Below the pieces are notes generated by a model. That model was given only the letters and a program-made list of their open reading frames with translations. It did no database searches and was not told the origin of the DNA. Shown here piece after piece: positions 35,520 through 45,265 of a DNA stretch of 64,000 nt. The position numbers and the translations under genes were made by a program. The DNA lies in assembly GCA_045541115.1 (NCBI GenBank), contig JAZQIM010000003.1:61220-125219 (forward strand). Reading direction: 5' to 3'. Each line of letters begins with the position of its first letter. Within the stretch, counting starts at the first letter, position 1. This DNA is from Aphodoplasma sp045541115. GTDB lineage: Bacteria; Bacillota; Clostridia; UBA1381; UMGS1253.

Positions 35520-36815
35520 ATGAGTGTTAAGGTAGAAAAAGCAGAAAAAAATGTAGTAGAGCTTGAATTTGAAGTAGGAAAAGAAGACTTTGAAGCTGCG
35601 ATGCAACGTTCGTACATAAAGAACATAAAAAGTTTTAATATTCCCGGCTTCCGCAAAGGCAAAGCTCCAAGAAAAATTGTTGAAAAAATGTATGGAAAAG
35701 AAATTTTCTACGATGATGCTATCAATTTTGTATTCCCTAATGCATATGAAGCAGCAATCAAAGAAGCAAAAATTGAGCCTGTATCACGTCCAGAAGTTGA
35801 TATAAAGCAGTTCCCGGATGGAGAACTTAACTTAATCCTTACAGCAAAGGTAACAGTAAAGCCCGATGTAAAAATCAGCAAGTTTGAAAAAATAGATGTT
35901 AAAAAGCCTGAGTATCCTGTAAGCGATGAAGATGTTGAAAACGAACTTAAGGCACGCCAGAATCAAAATGCACGTATTGTAACAGTAGAAGACCGTGCTG
36001 CTCAAAAAGACGATACAGTTGTTATCGATTTTGAGGGTTTTGTTGATGATGTTGCTTTTGAGGGCGGAAAAGGCGAAAACTATAACTTGACACTTGGTTC
36101 AGGACAGTTTATTCCAGGATTTGAAGATCAGCTAATCGGTGCAAATGCAGGCGATGATGTTGATGTAAACGTTACATTCCCTGAAGAATATCATGCACCT
36201 GATTTAGCGGGCAAAAAAGCATTATTTAAAGTAAAGGTTCATAGTATTACAGCAAAGGAGCTTCCGCAGCTTGATGATGAGTTTGCAAAAGATGTAAGCG
36301 AATTTGATACGCTTGATGAACTTAAGAAGGACATCAAAACAAAGCTTGAAGAAAATAACGAGAGACGTGCAAAACAGGAATTTGAAAACGACGTTATTGA
36401 TTTTATCGTTTCAAAGATGAAGGCTGATATTCCGGAAGTTATGTACGAAAACCGTATTGATGAGCTTGTTCGTGATTTTGAAATGCGTCTTTCATACCAG
36501 GGCATGAGTGTTGAAAAGTATCTTGAGTATGCAGGAATGGATATGAGCGCATTCAGAGGTCAGTTCAAAGATCAGGCTGAAAAGCAGGTTAAGGGCATGC
36601 TTGCGCTTGAAGCTATGGCTAAGAAGGAAAAGATTAAGGCCCTTAAAGATGATGTGAATAAAGAGTACAAAAAGCTTGCTGATCAATACAAGATGGAAGT
36701 TGACAAGATTAAGAGCTTCATAAATGAGGAGGACCTTAAGAAAGATATTATTACAAATAAAACTATTGATGCGCTTATTGCAATGGCAAGCGGTGAAACA
36801 GTAGAAGAAAAATAA
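35520..36815 (+). CDS. tig: Trigger factor
   Basis: 431 residues. Ribosome-docking N-terminus with the signature FNIPGFRKGKAP (L23 contact, about 39-50), a PPIase FKBP-like domain (about 155-245, DTVVIDFEGFVD, GSGQFIPGFE) and the helical C-terminal chaperone arms. It shields nascent chains. It heads the tig-clpP-clpX quality-control group, the common Bacillota order. Confidence 0.97.
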   Translation: MSVKVEKAEKNVVELEFEVGKEDFEAAMQRSYIKNIKSFNIPGFRKGKAPRKIVEKMYGKEIFYDDAINFVFPNAYEAAIKEAKIEPVSRPEVDIKQFPDGELNLILTAKVTVKPDVKISKFEKIDVKKPEYPVSDEDVENELKARQNQNARIVTVEDRAAQKDDTVVIDFEGFVDDVAFEGGKGENYNLTLGSGQFIPGFEDQLIGANAGDDVDVNVTFPEEYHAPDLAGKKALFKVKVHSITAKELPQLDDEFAKDVSEFDTLDELKKDIKTKLEENNERRAKQEFENDVIDFIVSKMKADIPEVMYENRIDELVRDFEMRLSYQGMSVEKYLEYAGMDMSAFRGQFKDQAEKQVKGMLALEAMAKKEKIKALKDDVNKEYKKLADQYKMEVDKIKSFINEEDLKKDIITNKTIDALIAMASGETVEEK

Positions 36816-36853
36816 AATAATGATATAAATTTGTGATGACAGGAGTGAAACGT

Positions 36854-37444
36854 ATGAACATGAGTTTAGTACCTACGGTTATCGAACAGACTAACCGCGG
36901 TGAACGTGCATATGATATTTTTTCGCGTTTGCTTAAGGAGAGAATTGTGTTTTTGGGAGAGGAAGTAAACGACGTAACCTCGTCGCTTGTTGTTGCACAG
37001 ATGCTCTTTTTAGAGAGTGAAGATCCTGACAAGGATATTCAGTTTTACATTAACAGCCCCGGCGGCTCAATTACTGCCGGTATGGCAATTTATGATACGA
37101 TGCAATATATCAAATGCGACGTATCTACAATTTGTATTGGTATGGCGGCGAGCATGGGTGCATTTTTGCTTGCGGCAGGACAGAAAGGTAAGCGTTTTGC
37201 GTTGCCAAACAGCGAAATAATGATCCATCAGCCTCTTGGCGGAATGCAAGGTCAGGCGACGGATATTAAGATTCACGCTGATAGAATTATTAAAATTCGC
37301 GACACATTAAACAATATTCTAAGCGAAAGAACAGGTCAGCCTATTGATAAAATTCGCATGGATACAGAACGCGATAATTTTATGAGTGCAGAAGAAGCAA
37401 AAGCTTATGGATTGATTGATGAAGTAATTTCACGCAAGGCGTGA
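36854..37444 (+). CDS. clpP: ATP-dependent Clp protease proteolytic subunit
   Basis: 196 residues. Catalytic Ser in GMAASMGAF, His in EIMIHQPLGG, and the later Asp give the ClpP triad. It forms the 14-mer chamber loaded by ClpX. The ATG at 36854 is preferred: AGGAGTG lies 6 bases before it, whereas an earlier in-frame ATG (36833) has no site. Confidence 0.97.
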   Translation: MNMSLVPTVIEQTNRGERAYDIFSRLLKERIVFLGEEVNDVTSSLVVAQMLFLESEDPDKDIQFYINSPGGSITAGMAIYDTMQYIKCDVSTICIGMAASMGAFLLAAGQKGKRFALPNSEIMIHQPLGGMQGQATDIKIHADRIIKIRDTLNNILSERTGQPIDKIRMDTERDNFMSAEEAKAYGLIDEVISRKA

Positions 37445-37468
37445 TTTGCTAGGTAATGAGGTGAAATA

Positions 37469-38770
37469 ATGTCCGGCAATAAAACATCAAACAACAACAC
37501 AAAACAGTTAAAATGCTCTTTTTGTGGTAAGCCGCAAGAGTCTGTAAAAAGACTTGTGGCCGGTCCGGGAGTATATATTTGTAATGAGTGTGTTGCTCTT
37601 TGCCAAAGTGTTCTTGATGGTGAGTATGAGTCAGGTTCTGTGGATATTGATTTAGAAAATATTCCGAAGCCTAAAAAGATTAAAGAAATACTTGATCAGT
37701 ATGTAATCGGTCAGGAGCAGGCAAAGAAAGCTATGTCTGTTGCTGTGTATAATCATTATAAAAGAATTGAACACGAAAATCACATTGATGATATCGAGCT
37801 TCAGAAGAGTAATATATTGTTGATGGGACCAACCGGTTCGGGTAAAACATTTCTTGCACAGACGCTTGCAAAGATTTTAAATGTTCCGTTTGCGATTGCA
37901 GATGCAACATCGCTTACTGAAGCAGGTTATGTCGGCGAAGATGTAGAAAATATATTGCTAAAACTCATACAGGCCGCAGATTATGATATTGAAATGGCAG
38001 AGCGCGGCATTATATATATTGATGAAATTGATAAAATTTCAAAAAAATCCGAAAACCCATCAATTACTCGCGATGTAAGCGGAGAAGGTGTTCAGCAAGC
38101 GCTTTTAAAAATTCTTGAAGGAACGGTTGCATCTGTTCCGCCGCAGGGTGGAAGAAAACATCCGCATCAGGAATTTATACAAATTGATACTACAAATATA
38201 TTGTTTATTTGTGGCGGTGCGTTTGATGGCATTGATAAAATTATCAATAGCCGTATAGGCAAAAATTCGATTGGCTTTGGTGCAAAAGTTGAGAGCAAAA
38301 AAGATGTCGATCTTGGTATGGCTCTTAAAAATATTACGCCGCAAGATTTGCTTAAATTTGGTTTAATTCCTGAATTTATTGGCCGATTACCAATTGTTGC
38401 AACTCTTGACAACCTTGATTGCGAAGCGCTTGTAAGAATTCTTACAGAACCTAAAAATGCACTTATAAAGCAATATCAAAAGCTTTTCGATATGGATGAT
38501 GTGTATCTTGAATTTGACCATGAAGCTATTGAAGAAATTGCGAAAAAGGCGAGTGAACTTAAGACAGGTGCCCGCGGACTTCGTTCGATTGTTGAAGAAA
38601 TAATGCTTGATATTATGTTTGATATCCCATCTGATGACACTATTGAACGTTGCATTATACATGCTGATACAGTTCTCGAAGGAAAAGAACCTGAAATAAT
38701 ACGCGGTAAAAAAAGCAAACGCAACTCGTCATATAAGAGCAAGGATATTGCCGACCGCGATATCGGATAA
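37469..38770 (+). CDS. clpX: ATP-dependent Clp protease ATP-binding subunit ClpX
   Basis: 433 residues. N-terminal C4 zinc finger (CSFCGKP ... CNECVALC), Walker A GPTGSGKT near 115, Walker B IIYIDEIDK, sensor motifs and the IGF-type ClpP-docking loop (KNSIGFGA). It unfolds substrates for ClpP, encoded 24 bases upstream. The His/Lys-rich C-terminus is variable. A terminator follows. Confidence 0.97.
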   Translation: MSGNKTSNNNTKQLKCSFCGKPQESVKRLVAGPGVYICNECVALCQSVLDGEYESGSVDIDLENIPKPKKIKEILDQYVIGQEQAKKAMSVAVYNHYKRIEHENHIDDIELQKSNILLMGPTGSGKTFLAQTLAKILNVPFAIADATSLTEAGYVGEDVENILLKLIQAADYDIEMAERGIIYIDEIDKISKKSENPSITRDVSGEGVQQALLKILEGTVASVPPQGGRKHPHQEFIQIDTTNILFICGGAFDGIDKIINSRIGKNSIGFGAKVESKKDVDLGMALKNITPQDLLKFGLIPEFIGRLPIVATLDNLDCEALVRILTEPKNALIKQYQKLFDMDDVYLEFDHEAIEEIAKKASELKTGARGLRSIVEEIMLDIMFDIPSDDTIERCIIHADTVLEGKEPEIIRGKKSKRNSSYKSKDIADRDIG

Positions 38771-38784
38771 ATAATTAACTAGTT

Positions 38785-38814
38785 AGCGGCGCTCAACCAT
38801 GGGCGCTGCTTTTT
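38785..38814 (+). terminator. Terminator of tig-clpP-clpX
   Basis: AGCGGCGC (38785-38792) / GCGCTGCT (38803-38810; one G-U pair) then TTTT. Confidence 0.82.
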
Positions 38815-38828
38815 ATGTTATAAAACAC

Positions 38829-38857
38829 TTGTAAATAATAGAAAAATAGCGTATAAT
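38829..38857 (+). promoter_or_regulatory. Promoter of lon-engB
   Basis: TTGTAA (38829-38834), 17-base spacer, TATAAT (38852-38857). No CIRCE or CtsR operator seen. Confidence 0.75.
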
Positions 38858-38894
38858 ATTGTTAAGAATCGTTTTACAACAAAGGAGTTAATTT

Positions 38895-41312
38895 ATGTTA
38901 GACAATATAGAATATAAAACACAATTACCTATGATGACAATGCGTGGTGTAGTTGTATTTCCGTATATGATTACACACTTTGATGTTGGCAGAGAAAAAT
39001 CGATTAAAGCACTTGAGGCTGCAATGGCAGATGAGCAGACAATTTTTCTCGTCGCTCAAAAAGATATTGATGTTGATTTGCCATATCCTGATGATTTATA
39101 CGAAATCGGTACAATTGCGAAAATTAAACAAGTAGTCAAATTGCCGGGCGATTCTGTGCGCATACTCGTCGAGGGCATATGTCGCGCGAGAATTTCGGAA
39201 ATTGTCTCACAAGAACCTTACTATATTTGCCAGACAGAAGAGATTTTTGATGAGCAAGAGGATATGGTTGTATGCGATGCTCTATTAAGACAGCTGCGTG
39301 AAACGTTTCAGCAATATTTTTCATTTAATAATAAGATAAATTCCGAATCGATGATGTCAATTATTGCAATTGATGATATAGCAAAAATCACCGATGTAAT
39401 TGCGTCAAATATAAGCCTGAAATATACGGACAAACAAATTATATTGGAAACCACGGGTATTTTTGACAGAGTGACGCGCCTTATCGCGATACTCAAAAAT
39501 GAGATTGAAATTATACGTTTGGAGCAAAATATTTCCGAAAAAGTTAAATCACAGATTGACAAAGGACAAAGGGAATACTATCTTCGTGAGCAATTAAAGG
39601 TTATTTCTGATGAGCTTGGCGATAAAGATGGGGTTAATGCAGAAATTTCCGAATATAATAAAAAAATTGAAAAAACACAGCTTTCGGGTGATATAAAAGA
39701 AAAGCTTGATAAAGAAATTCAACGCCTTATTAAAATTCCTTCGGGTTCTCCAGACGGTGCTGTTATACGAAACTATCTTGATATGGTTCTTGAACTACCA
39801 TGGAATATATCCACGAAAGAAAGATTTGACATAAAAAAGGCTGAAAAGATACTAAACGAAGACCATTATGGACTTGATAAAGTTAAAGAAAGAGTTTTAG
39901 AGTATTTATCAGTCAGAAAACTTGCAAAAAACGCTCCAGCGCCAATTTTATGCTTTGTAGGACCTCCCGGTGTCGGCAAAACATCAATTGCTCAATCTAT
40001 AGCTAAAGCAATAAACAGAAATTATGTAAGAATTTCTCTCGGTGGCGTACGTGATGAGGCCGACATACGTGGTCACAGAAAAACTTATATAGGTTCAATG
40101 CCGGGACGAATCATGAACGCGATAAAGCTTTCCAAAAGCAAAAATCCACTTATGCTTCTTGATGAAATTGATAAAATGGGAAATGATTTTCGTGGCGACC
40201 CATCTGCAGCGATGCTTGAGGTGCTTGACTCGGAGCAGAATTTTGCATTCCGTGATCACTATTTAGAAGTCCCGTTTGATTTATCAAATGTGATGTTTAT
40301 AACTACGGCAAATACACTTGACACAATTCCTTCTGCGCTTCTTGATCGTATGGAAGTGATAAATATTGATGGTTACACAACGGAAGAAAAGCTTAATATT
40401 TCAAAAAAATATCTTATTCCGAAATTATGTAAGCGCCATGGGCTAAAGGAAGCTCAATTGTATATTGAAGATGATGCGATTGTTGATATAATTGAATATT
40501 ATACGCGCGAAGCAGGTGTTCGTAATGTGGAGCGTGAGCTTGCACATCTTTGCAGAAAGAGCGCTAAAACGATTGTTTTAGATAAAAAAAGAAGTGTTAC
40601 AATTACAAGTGATAATCTTGAAAAATTTCTTGGCAAAAAGAAGTTTTTATTTGATAAAATCGACAAAGACAATGAAATAGGCGTTGTACGCGGCCTTGCA
40701 TGGACAAGTGTTGGCGGAGATACGTTATTAGTCGAAGTAAATACAATGCCCGGAACAGGCAAAATTGAGCTTACAGGACAGCTTGGCGATGTGATGAAGG
40801 AATCTGCGCGTACAGCTGTGAGTTATGTTCGCTCGAGAGCAAATGCGCTTGGTATTGACTCTGATTTTTATAAGACAGTTGATTTGCATATTCACGTTTC
40901 GGAAGGCGCTGTACCAAAAGACGGTCCGTCTGCAGGCATAACTATGGCTTGTGCGCTTGTATCAGCGCTTAGCGGTAGAGAAGCGTATAGCAATGTTGCA
41001 ATGACAGGCGAGATTACTCTTCGCGGACGTGTGCTTCCTATAGGTGGTCTTAAAGAAAAGGCGCTTGCTGCGTATAGGGCAGGTGTGAAAACAGTTATAA
41101 TCCCGCATGAAAACATTCGTGATTTAGATGAAATACCGGATACTGTGAAGAAAGAAATTAAATTCATGCCTGTTAAAAACGTTGATGAAGTGCTTGAAAT
41201 TGCGCTTACTAAAACGAAAAAGAGAGGCTTTAAGTTAAATGCCGCGCAAGCAAATCCAAATAATATTATAAAAACAAACACTCAGGATAGAACAGAATAT
41301 ATTAAGCAATAA
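38895..41312 (+). CDS. lon: ATP-dependent protease Lon (LonA)
   Basis: 805 residues: N-terminal substrate domain (about 10-205), coiled coil, AAA+ module with Walker A GPPGVGKTS near 356 and Walker B LMLLDEIDKM, then the protease domain with catalytic Ser in KDGPSAGI and Lys in GGLKEKALAA. It degrades damaged and regulatory proteins. In Clostridia it commonly sits between clpX and engB, as here. Confidence 0.97.
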   Translation: MLDNIEYKTQLPMMTMRGVVVFPYMITHFDVGREKSIKALEAAMADEQTIFLVAQKDIDVDLPYPDDLYEIGTIAKIKQVVKLPGDSVRILVEGICRARISEIVSQEPYYICQTEEIFDEQEDMVVCDALLRQLRETFQQYFSFNNKINSESMMSIIAIDDIAKITDVIASNISLKYTDKQIILETTGIFDRVTRLIAILKNEIEIIRLEQNISEKVKSQIDKGQREYYLREQLKVISDELGDKDGVNAEISEYNKKIEKTQLSGDIKEKLDKEIQRLIKIPSGSPDGAVIRNYLDMVLELPWNISTKERFDIKKAEKILNEDHYGLDKVKERVLEYLSVRKLAKNAPAPILCFVGPPGVGKTSIAQSIAKAINRNYVRISLGGVRDEADIRGHRKTYIGSMPGRIMNAIKLSKSKNPLMLLDEIDKMGNDFRGDPSAAMLEVLDSEQNFAFRDHYLEVPFDLSNVMFITTANTLDTIPSALLDRMEVINIDGYTTEEKLNISKKYLIPKLCKRHGLKEAQLYIEDDAIVDIIEYYTREAGVRNVERELAHLCRKSAKTIVLDKKRSVTITSDNLEKFLGKKKFLFDKIDKDNEIGVVRGLAWTSVGGDTLLVEVNTMPGTGKIELTGQLGDVMKESARTAVSYVRSRANALGIDSDFYKTVDLHIHVSEGAVPKDGPSAGITMACALVSALSGREAYSNVAMTGEITLRGRVLPIGGLKEKALAAYRAGVKTVIIPHENIRDLDEIPDTVKKEIKFMPVKNVDEVLEIALTKTKKRGFKLNAAQANPNNIIKTNTQDRTEYIKQ

Positions 41313-41340
41313 AATGTAGTTAAAATGGGGAGGGGATAGC

Positions 41341-41940
41341 ATGAATATTCATAATGCCGATATAACAATTTCAGCAGTGTCACCTGCGCAATATCCGAAA
41401 AAAGATATACCTGAATTTGCGTTTGCGGGTCGTTCTAACGTTGGAAAATCATCGCTTATAAACAAGATGCTTAACCGCAAATCGCTTGCCAGAGTAAGCG
41501 CTTCTCCGGGCAAAACGGCAACAATCAATTTTTATAATATAGATGACTGTATTTTTCTTGTTGACCTTCCCGGTTATGGATATGCAAGTCGCTCCAAAGC
41601 AGAAATAAAAAAATGGGGCGAGATGATTGAAACGTATTTAAACGGAAGGCAGCAGCTTTATCAGGTTTTTTTACTTGTTGACAGTAGACATAAACCTACA
41701 AAAGATGACAAGATAATGCTTGACTGGATTCGTGCTTGTCAGGAAAGTGTCGTTGTAATCGCAACTAAAACAGATAAGCTTTCAAAAAAACAGCTTGAAG
41801 AAAATCTTGACATGATATATGACGAGCTATCTCTTACTGATGATGATATTCTTGTGCCGTTTTCGACAAAAAGTGACGAGGGTAAACTTACACTTTGGGA
41901 TATTATAAATTTGCTTAGAAGCGGCGAAGATGAGTATTAA
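41341..41940 (+). CDS. engB: Ribosome biogenesis GTPase YsxC/EngB
   Basis: 199 residues, a compact G domain: G1 GRSNVGKSS near 30-38, G2 SPGKTATIN, G3 DLPGYGYA and G4 TKTDK. It acts late in 50S assembly. It follows lon by 28 bases behind a strong GGGAGGGG site, in the conserved lon-ysxC pair. Confidence 0.96.
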   Translation: MNIHNADITISAVSPAQYPKKDIPEFAFAGRSNVGKSSLINKMLNRKSLARVSASPGKTATINFYNIDDCIFLVDLPGYGYASRSKAEIKKWGEMIETYLNGRQQLYQVFLLVDSRHKPTKDDKIMLDWIRACQESVVVIATKTDKLSKKQLEENLDMIYDELSLTDDDILVPFSTKSDEGKLTLWDIINLLRSGEDEY

Positions 41941-42002
41941 AATTTAAATAAGTTTACTATATTCTTATTATGTAAACACATTTGCAATTGTGGTTAAAAA
42001 AC

Positions 42003-42031
42003 TTGACATTTCAAGTAAAAAAATGTAAAAT
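42003..42031 (+). promoter_or_regulatory. Promoter of hisS-aspS
   Basis: TTGACA (42003-42008), 17-base spacer, TAAAAT (42026-42031). The leader is under 50 bases, too short for the T-box seen on this operon in Bacillus. Confidence 0.85.
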
Positions 42032-42079
42032 ATCATAGTGAATTATAAATATAATAAAACTATATTTGGGGGATAAATA

Positions 42080-43330
42080 ATGCTTACAAAAGCACCGAGA
42101 GGTACAAATGACATAATAAATCCTGACAGTAAAAAATGGCAATATATCGAAAAAAAAGCCCGCGATATTTGCGCTCGATTTGGATATGGAGAGATAAGAA
42201 CACCTACGTTTGAACATACAGAATTGTTTTTGCGTGGTGTAGGTGATACAACAGATGTTGTTGAAAAACAGATGTATACTTTTGAGGATAAGGGAAACAG
42301 AAGTATAACCTTAAGACCTGAAGGAACGGCATCTGCTGCCCGTGCATTTATAGAGCACAATCTTGGTTCGCAGCCTTTACCTGTTAAGCTTTATTATATT
42401 ATACCATGCTTTAGATATGAGAAGCCTCAGGCAGGACGTCTTCGTGAATTTCATCAGTTTGGCGTTGAAGTCTTTGGTTCTGATAAACCTTGTGTTGATT
42501 CAGAAATCATATCTCTTGCAATTATGTACTTAAATGAACTTGGACTTACTGATTTATCTCTTAAGATTAATTCTATAGGTTGCCCTGAGTGCAGGAAAAA
42601 GTATAATGAAATACTTATAAATTACTTTAAAAATCATTATGATGAGCTATGCGATACTTGCAAAGGTAGACTTGAAAGAAATCCTTTGCGTATCCTTGAT
42701 TGCAAATCTCCTATATGTGGGGCTCTTGCAAAAGATGCACCAAAGCTAATCGATTATATCTGCGATGAGTGTAAATCGCATTTTGACGCAGTTAAGACAG
42801 GTCTTGATAATATGGGAATTTCTTATGAGATTGACCCTGATATCGTAAGAGGACTCGATTATTATACAAAGACGGTATTTGAGATATCATCAAATGATAT
42901 CGGCTCACAATCGGCAGTGTGTGGCGGTGGTCGTTACGATGGATTGATCGAAGAACTTGGCGGAGCTAAAACACCGGGAATCGGTTTTGCACTTGGCATC
43001 GAGCGTTTGCTTATGGTTATGGAAAACAAAGGTCTTTCGTTTGGCGATGAAGATCTTCCGAAACTTTTTGTTGCAACAATTGGTGATAAGGCAGACGTTT
43101 ATGTAGAAAAACTTATATACGACTTAAGAAAATGTGGAATTAAATGCGAAAAGGACCGCATGGGAAGAAGTCTAAAAGCACAAATGAAGTATGCTGATAA
43201 ATCCGGATATTTATATTCTGTTGTAGTTGGCGACGATGAAATTGATAAAAACGAAGTAACGCTTAAGAATATGCGCGATGGAAGTAGCGTTTGTGTTGCG
43301 CTCGATAAACTTTTAGATTATATAAAGTAA
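42080..43330 (+). CDS. hisS: Histidine-tRNA ligase
   Basis: 416 residues, class II. Motif 2 around CFRYEKPQAGRLREFHQFG, the His-specific loops RGLDYYTKTVFE and GGRYDGLIEELGG, and a C-terminal anticodon domain. It shares a promoter with aspS, 15 bases downstream, the conserved Bacillota pair. Confidence 0.97.
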   Translation: MLTKAPRGTNDIINPDSKKWQYIEKKARDICARFGYGEIRTPTFEHTELFLRGVGDTTDVVEKQMYTFEDKGNRSITLRPEGTASAARAFIEHNLGSQPLPVKLYYIIPCFRYEKPQAGRLREFHQFGVEVFGSDKPCVDSEIISLAIMYLNELGLTDLSLKINSIGCPECRKKYNEILINYFKNHYDELCDTCKGRLERNPLRILDCKSPICGALAKDAPKLIDYICDECKSHFDAVKTGLDNMGISYEIDPDIVRGLDYYTKTVFEISSNDIGSQSAVCGGGRYDGLIEELGGAKTPGIGFALGIERLLMVMENKGLSFGDEDLPKLFVATIGDKADVYVEKLIYDLRKCGIKCEKDRMGRSLKAQMKYADKSGYLYSVVVGDDEIDKNEVTLKNMRDGSSVCVALDKLLDYIK

Positions 43331-43345
43331 AGGGGAATATTATAA

Positions 43346-45124
43346 ATGGATACACTTAACGGAATTAAACGCAGTCATTATTGTGGACAGCTTTCTGAAG
43401 AGAATATTGGACAGACTGTCACAGTTATGGGATGGGTTGATGTTTATAGAAATCTTGGTTCGCTCATATTTGTAGATTTACGCGATAGATATGGCAAGAT
43501 TCAGCTTTCGTTTGATACTGATATTAACGAAGAGTTGTTTGAAAAAGCTGCATCACTTCGTAATGAGTATGTTATAGCTGCAGTAGGAGAAGTTGTGCGC
43601 AGAAGCTCTCCGAACCCTAAAATTCCTACAGGAATGATTGAAATAAAGGTTAATGAACTTCGTATATTAAGCAAAGCAGAGACACCGCCGTTTGAAATCA
43701 AAGATGAAACTGATGTTAAAGACGAACTGCGCTTAAAGTATCGTTACCTTGATTTGCGTCGCAAACCGATGTGTGACAATTTAATTCTTCGTCATAAAGT
43801 TGCTAAAATTGCACGTGATTTTTACGATGAGAATGGCTTTTTAGAGATAGAAACACCTATTTTGACAAAAAGTACCCCTGAAGGCGCGCGTGATTATCTT
43901 GTACCGAGCCGTATTCATAATGGCAAATTCTATGCATTGCCGCAATCACCGCAGCTTTATAAGCAGATATTAATGCTTTCAGGTATGGATAGATATTTCC
44001 AGATTGCAAAATGTTTCCGTGATGAAGATTTACGTGCTGACAGACAGCCTGAATTTACACAGATTGACCTTGAAATGTCGTTTGTTGAGATTGACGATGT
44101 AATTGATGTAAACGAACGTATGATTGCACGTGTATTTAAAGAACTTAAAGGTATTGATATAAAGACGCCGTTTATGCGCATGCCTTATAAGGAGGCTATG
44201 GAGCGTTATGGCTCGGACAAGCCCGATACACGCTTTGGACTTGAGATTGTAAATATAAGCGATATCGTAAAAGATTGTGGCTTTGGTGTATTTTCAGGTG
44301 CTGTTGCAAATGGTGGAAGTGTAAGAGCGATAAATATTAATGGCGGTGCTGACAAGCTCAGTCGCAAGGAGCTCGATTCTCTTGGCGAGTTTGTAAAAAC
44401 ATATAGAGCAAAGGGCCTTGCGTGGATGGTTCGTGAGGAAAATGACGTTCGCTCTCCAATTGCTAAATTTTTAAACAAGGATGAAATTGATGCAATACTT
44501 GATAGAATGCAAGCAAAAGTAGGGGATACGATTGTTTTTGTTGCAGATAAAGACAAGATTGTATTCGATGCTCTTGGAGCACTACGTTGCGAAGTTGCAA
44601 GAAGACTTGATTTAATCGATAAAGATAAATTTAACTTATTGTGGGTAACAGAATTTCCGCTTCTTGAGTATGATGAGGAAGAAGGACGCTATGTTGCGAT
44701 GCATCATCCGTTCACATCACCAATGGACGAAGACATTGAATATCTTGATACTGACCCCGGACGCGTTCGTGCAAAAGCGTATGATATCATTTTAAATGGA
44801 TGTGAGCTTGGTGGCGGTAGTATAAGAATATTTAATTCAGACCTTCAAGCAAAAATGTTTGATATAATAGGACTTGACAGGGAAGAAGCGCAGGCACGCT
44901 TTGGATATCTGCTTGAGGCGTTTAAGTATGGTACACCTCCGCATGGCGGTATGGCATATGGCCTTGATAGATTCGTGATGCTCTTGTGTGGAGCAGAATC
45001 AATTCGTGAAGTAATAGCTTTCCCGAAAGTTCAAAATGCATCCGAGCTTATGACTAACGCTCCTGACGTTGTTTATGACAAACAACTTGGAGAACTTGGA
45101 ATAAAAATTATTGAGCAAAAATAA
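43346..45124 (+). CDS. aspS: Aspartate-tRNA ligase (bacterial type)
   Basis: 592 residues: OB anticodon domain (1-110), class II core with FRDEDLRADRQPEFTQ (motif 2), the bacterial GAD insertion (about 290-420), and motif 3 YGTPPHGGMAYGLDR. Length and GAD domain mark the bacterial type. Whether it also charges tRNA-Asn cannot be told. Ends with a terminator. Confidence 0.96.
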   Translation: MDTLNGIKRSHYCGQLSEENIGQTVTVMGWVDVYRNLGSLIFVDLRDRYGKIQLSFDTDINEELFEKAASLRNEYVIAAVGEVVRRSSPNPKIPTGMIEIKVNELRILSKAETPPFEIKDETDVKDELRLKYRYLDLRRKPMCDNLILRHKVAKIARDFYDENGFLEIETPILTKSTPEGARDYLVPSRIHNGKFYALPQSPQLYKQILMLSGMDRYFQIAKCFRDEDLRADRQPEFTQIDLEMSFVEIDDVIDVNERMIARVFKELKGIDIKTPFMRMPYKEAMERYGSDKPDTRFGLEIVNISDIVKDCGFGVFSGAVANGGSVRAININGGADKLSRKELDSLGEFVKTYRAKGLAWMVREENDVRSPIAKFLNKDEIDAILDRMQAKVGDTIVFVADKDKIVFDALGALRCEVARRLDLIDKDKFNLLWVTEFPLLEYDEEEGRYVAMHHPFTSPMDEDIEYLDTDPGRVRAKAYDIILNGCELGGGSIRIFNSDLQAKMFDIIGLDREEAQARFGYLLEAFKYGTPPHGGMAYGLDRFVMLLCGAESIREVIAFPKVQNASELMTNAPDVVYDKQLGELGIKIIEQK

Positions 45125-45137
45125 ACAATGAAAAAAT

Positions 45138-45173
45138 AAAAGCCTCGTGCCAGCTATGGTATGAGGCTTTTTC
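45138..45173 (+). terminator. Terminator of hisS-aspS
   Basis: AAAGCCTCGTGCC (45138-45150) pairs, with two G-U pairs, with GGTATGAGGCTTT (45158-45170), followed by TT. Confidence 0.85.
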
Positions 45174-45212
45174 TAGTATAAATAATAAAAAGGGGACATT
45201 TTCAAAAATAAA

Positions 45213-45248
45213 TCTAATTCTTATAAATTGTTCTTTATGCGAATTAGA
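45213..45248 (-). terminator. Possible terminator of the ytxC gene
   Basis: TCTAATTC (45213-45220) and GAATTAGA (45241-45248) form an 8-bp stem; on the minus strand it leads into TTTATTTTT. The stem is AT-rich and the loop long, so it is weak. Confidence 0.5.
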
Positions 45249-45265
45249 CGTGTAAAAATTATATA

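Noticed and set aside
35410..38894. CIRCE or CtsR control of tig-clpP-clpX and lon
   Set aside because: Neither the TTAGCACTC-type repeat nor the tandem GGTCAAA repeat appears in 35410-35519 or 38771-38894.
41941..42079. T-box leader before hisS-aspS
   Set aside because: The promoter at 42003-42031 leaves under 50 bases, and no T-box sequence (TGGNACCGCG-like) is present.
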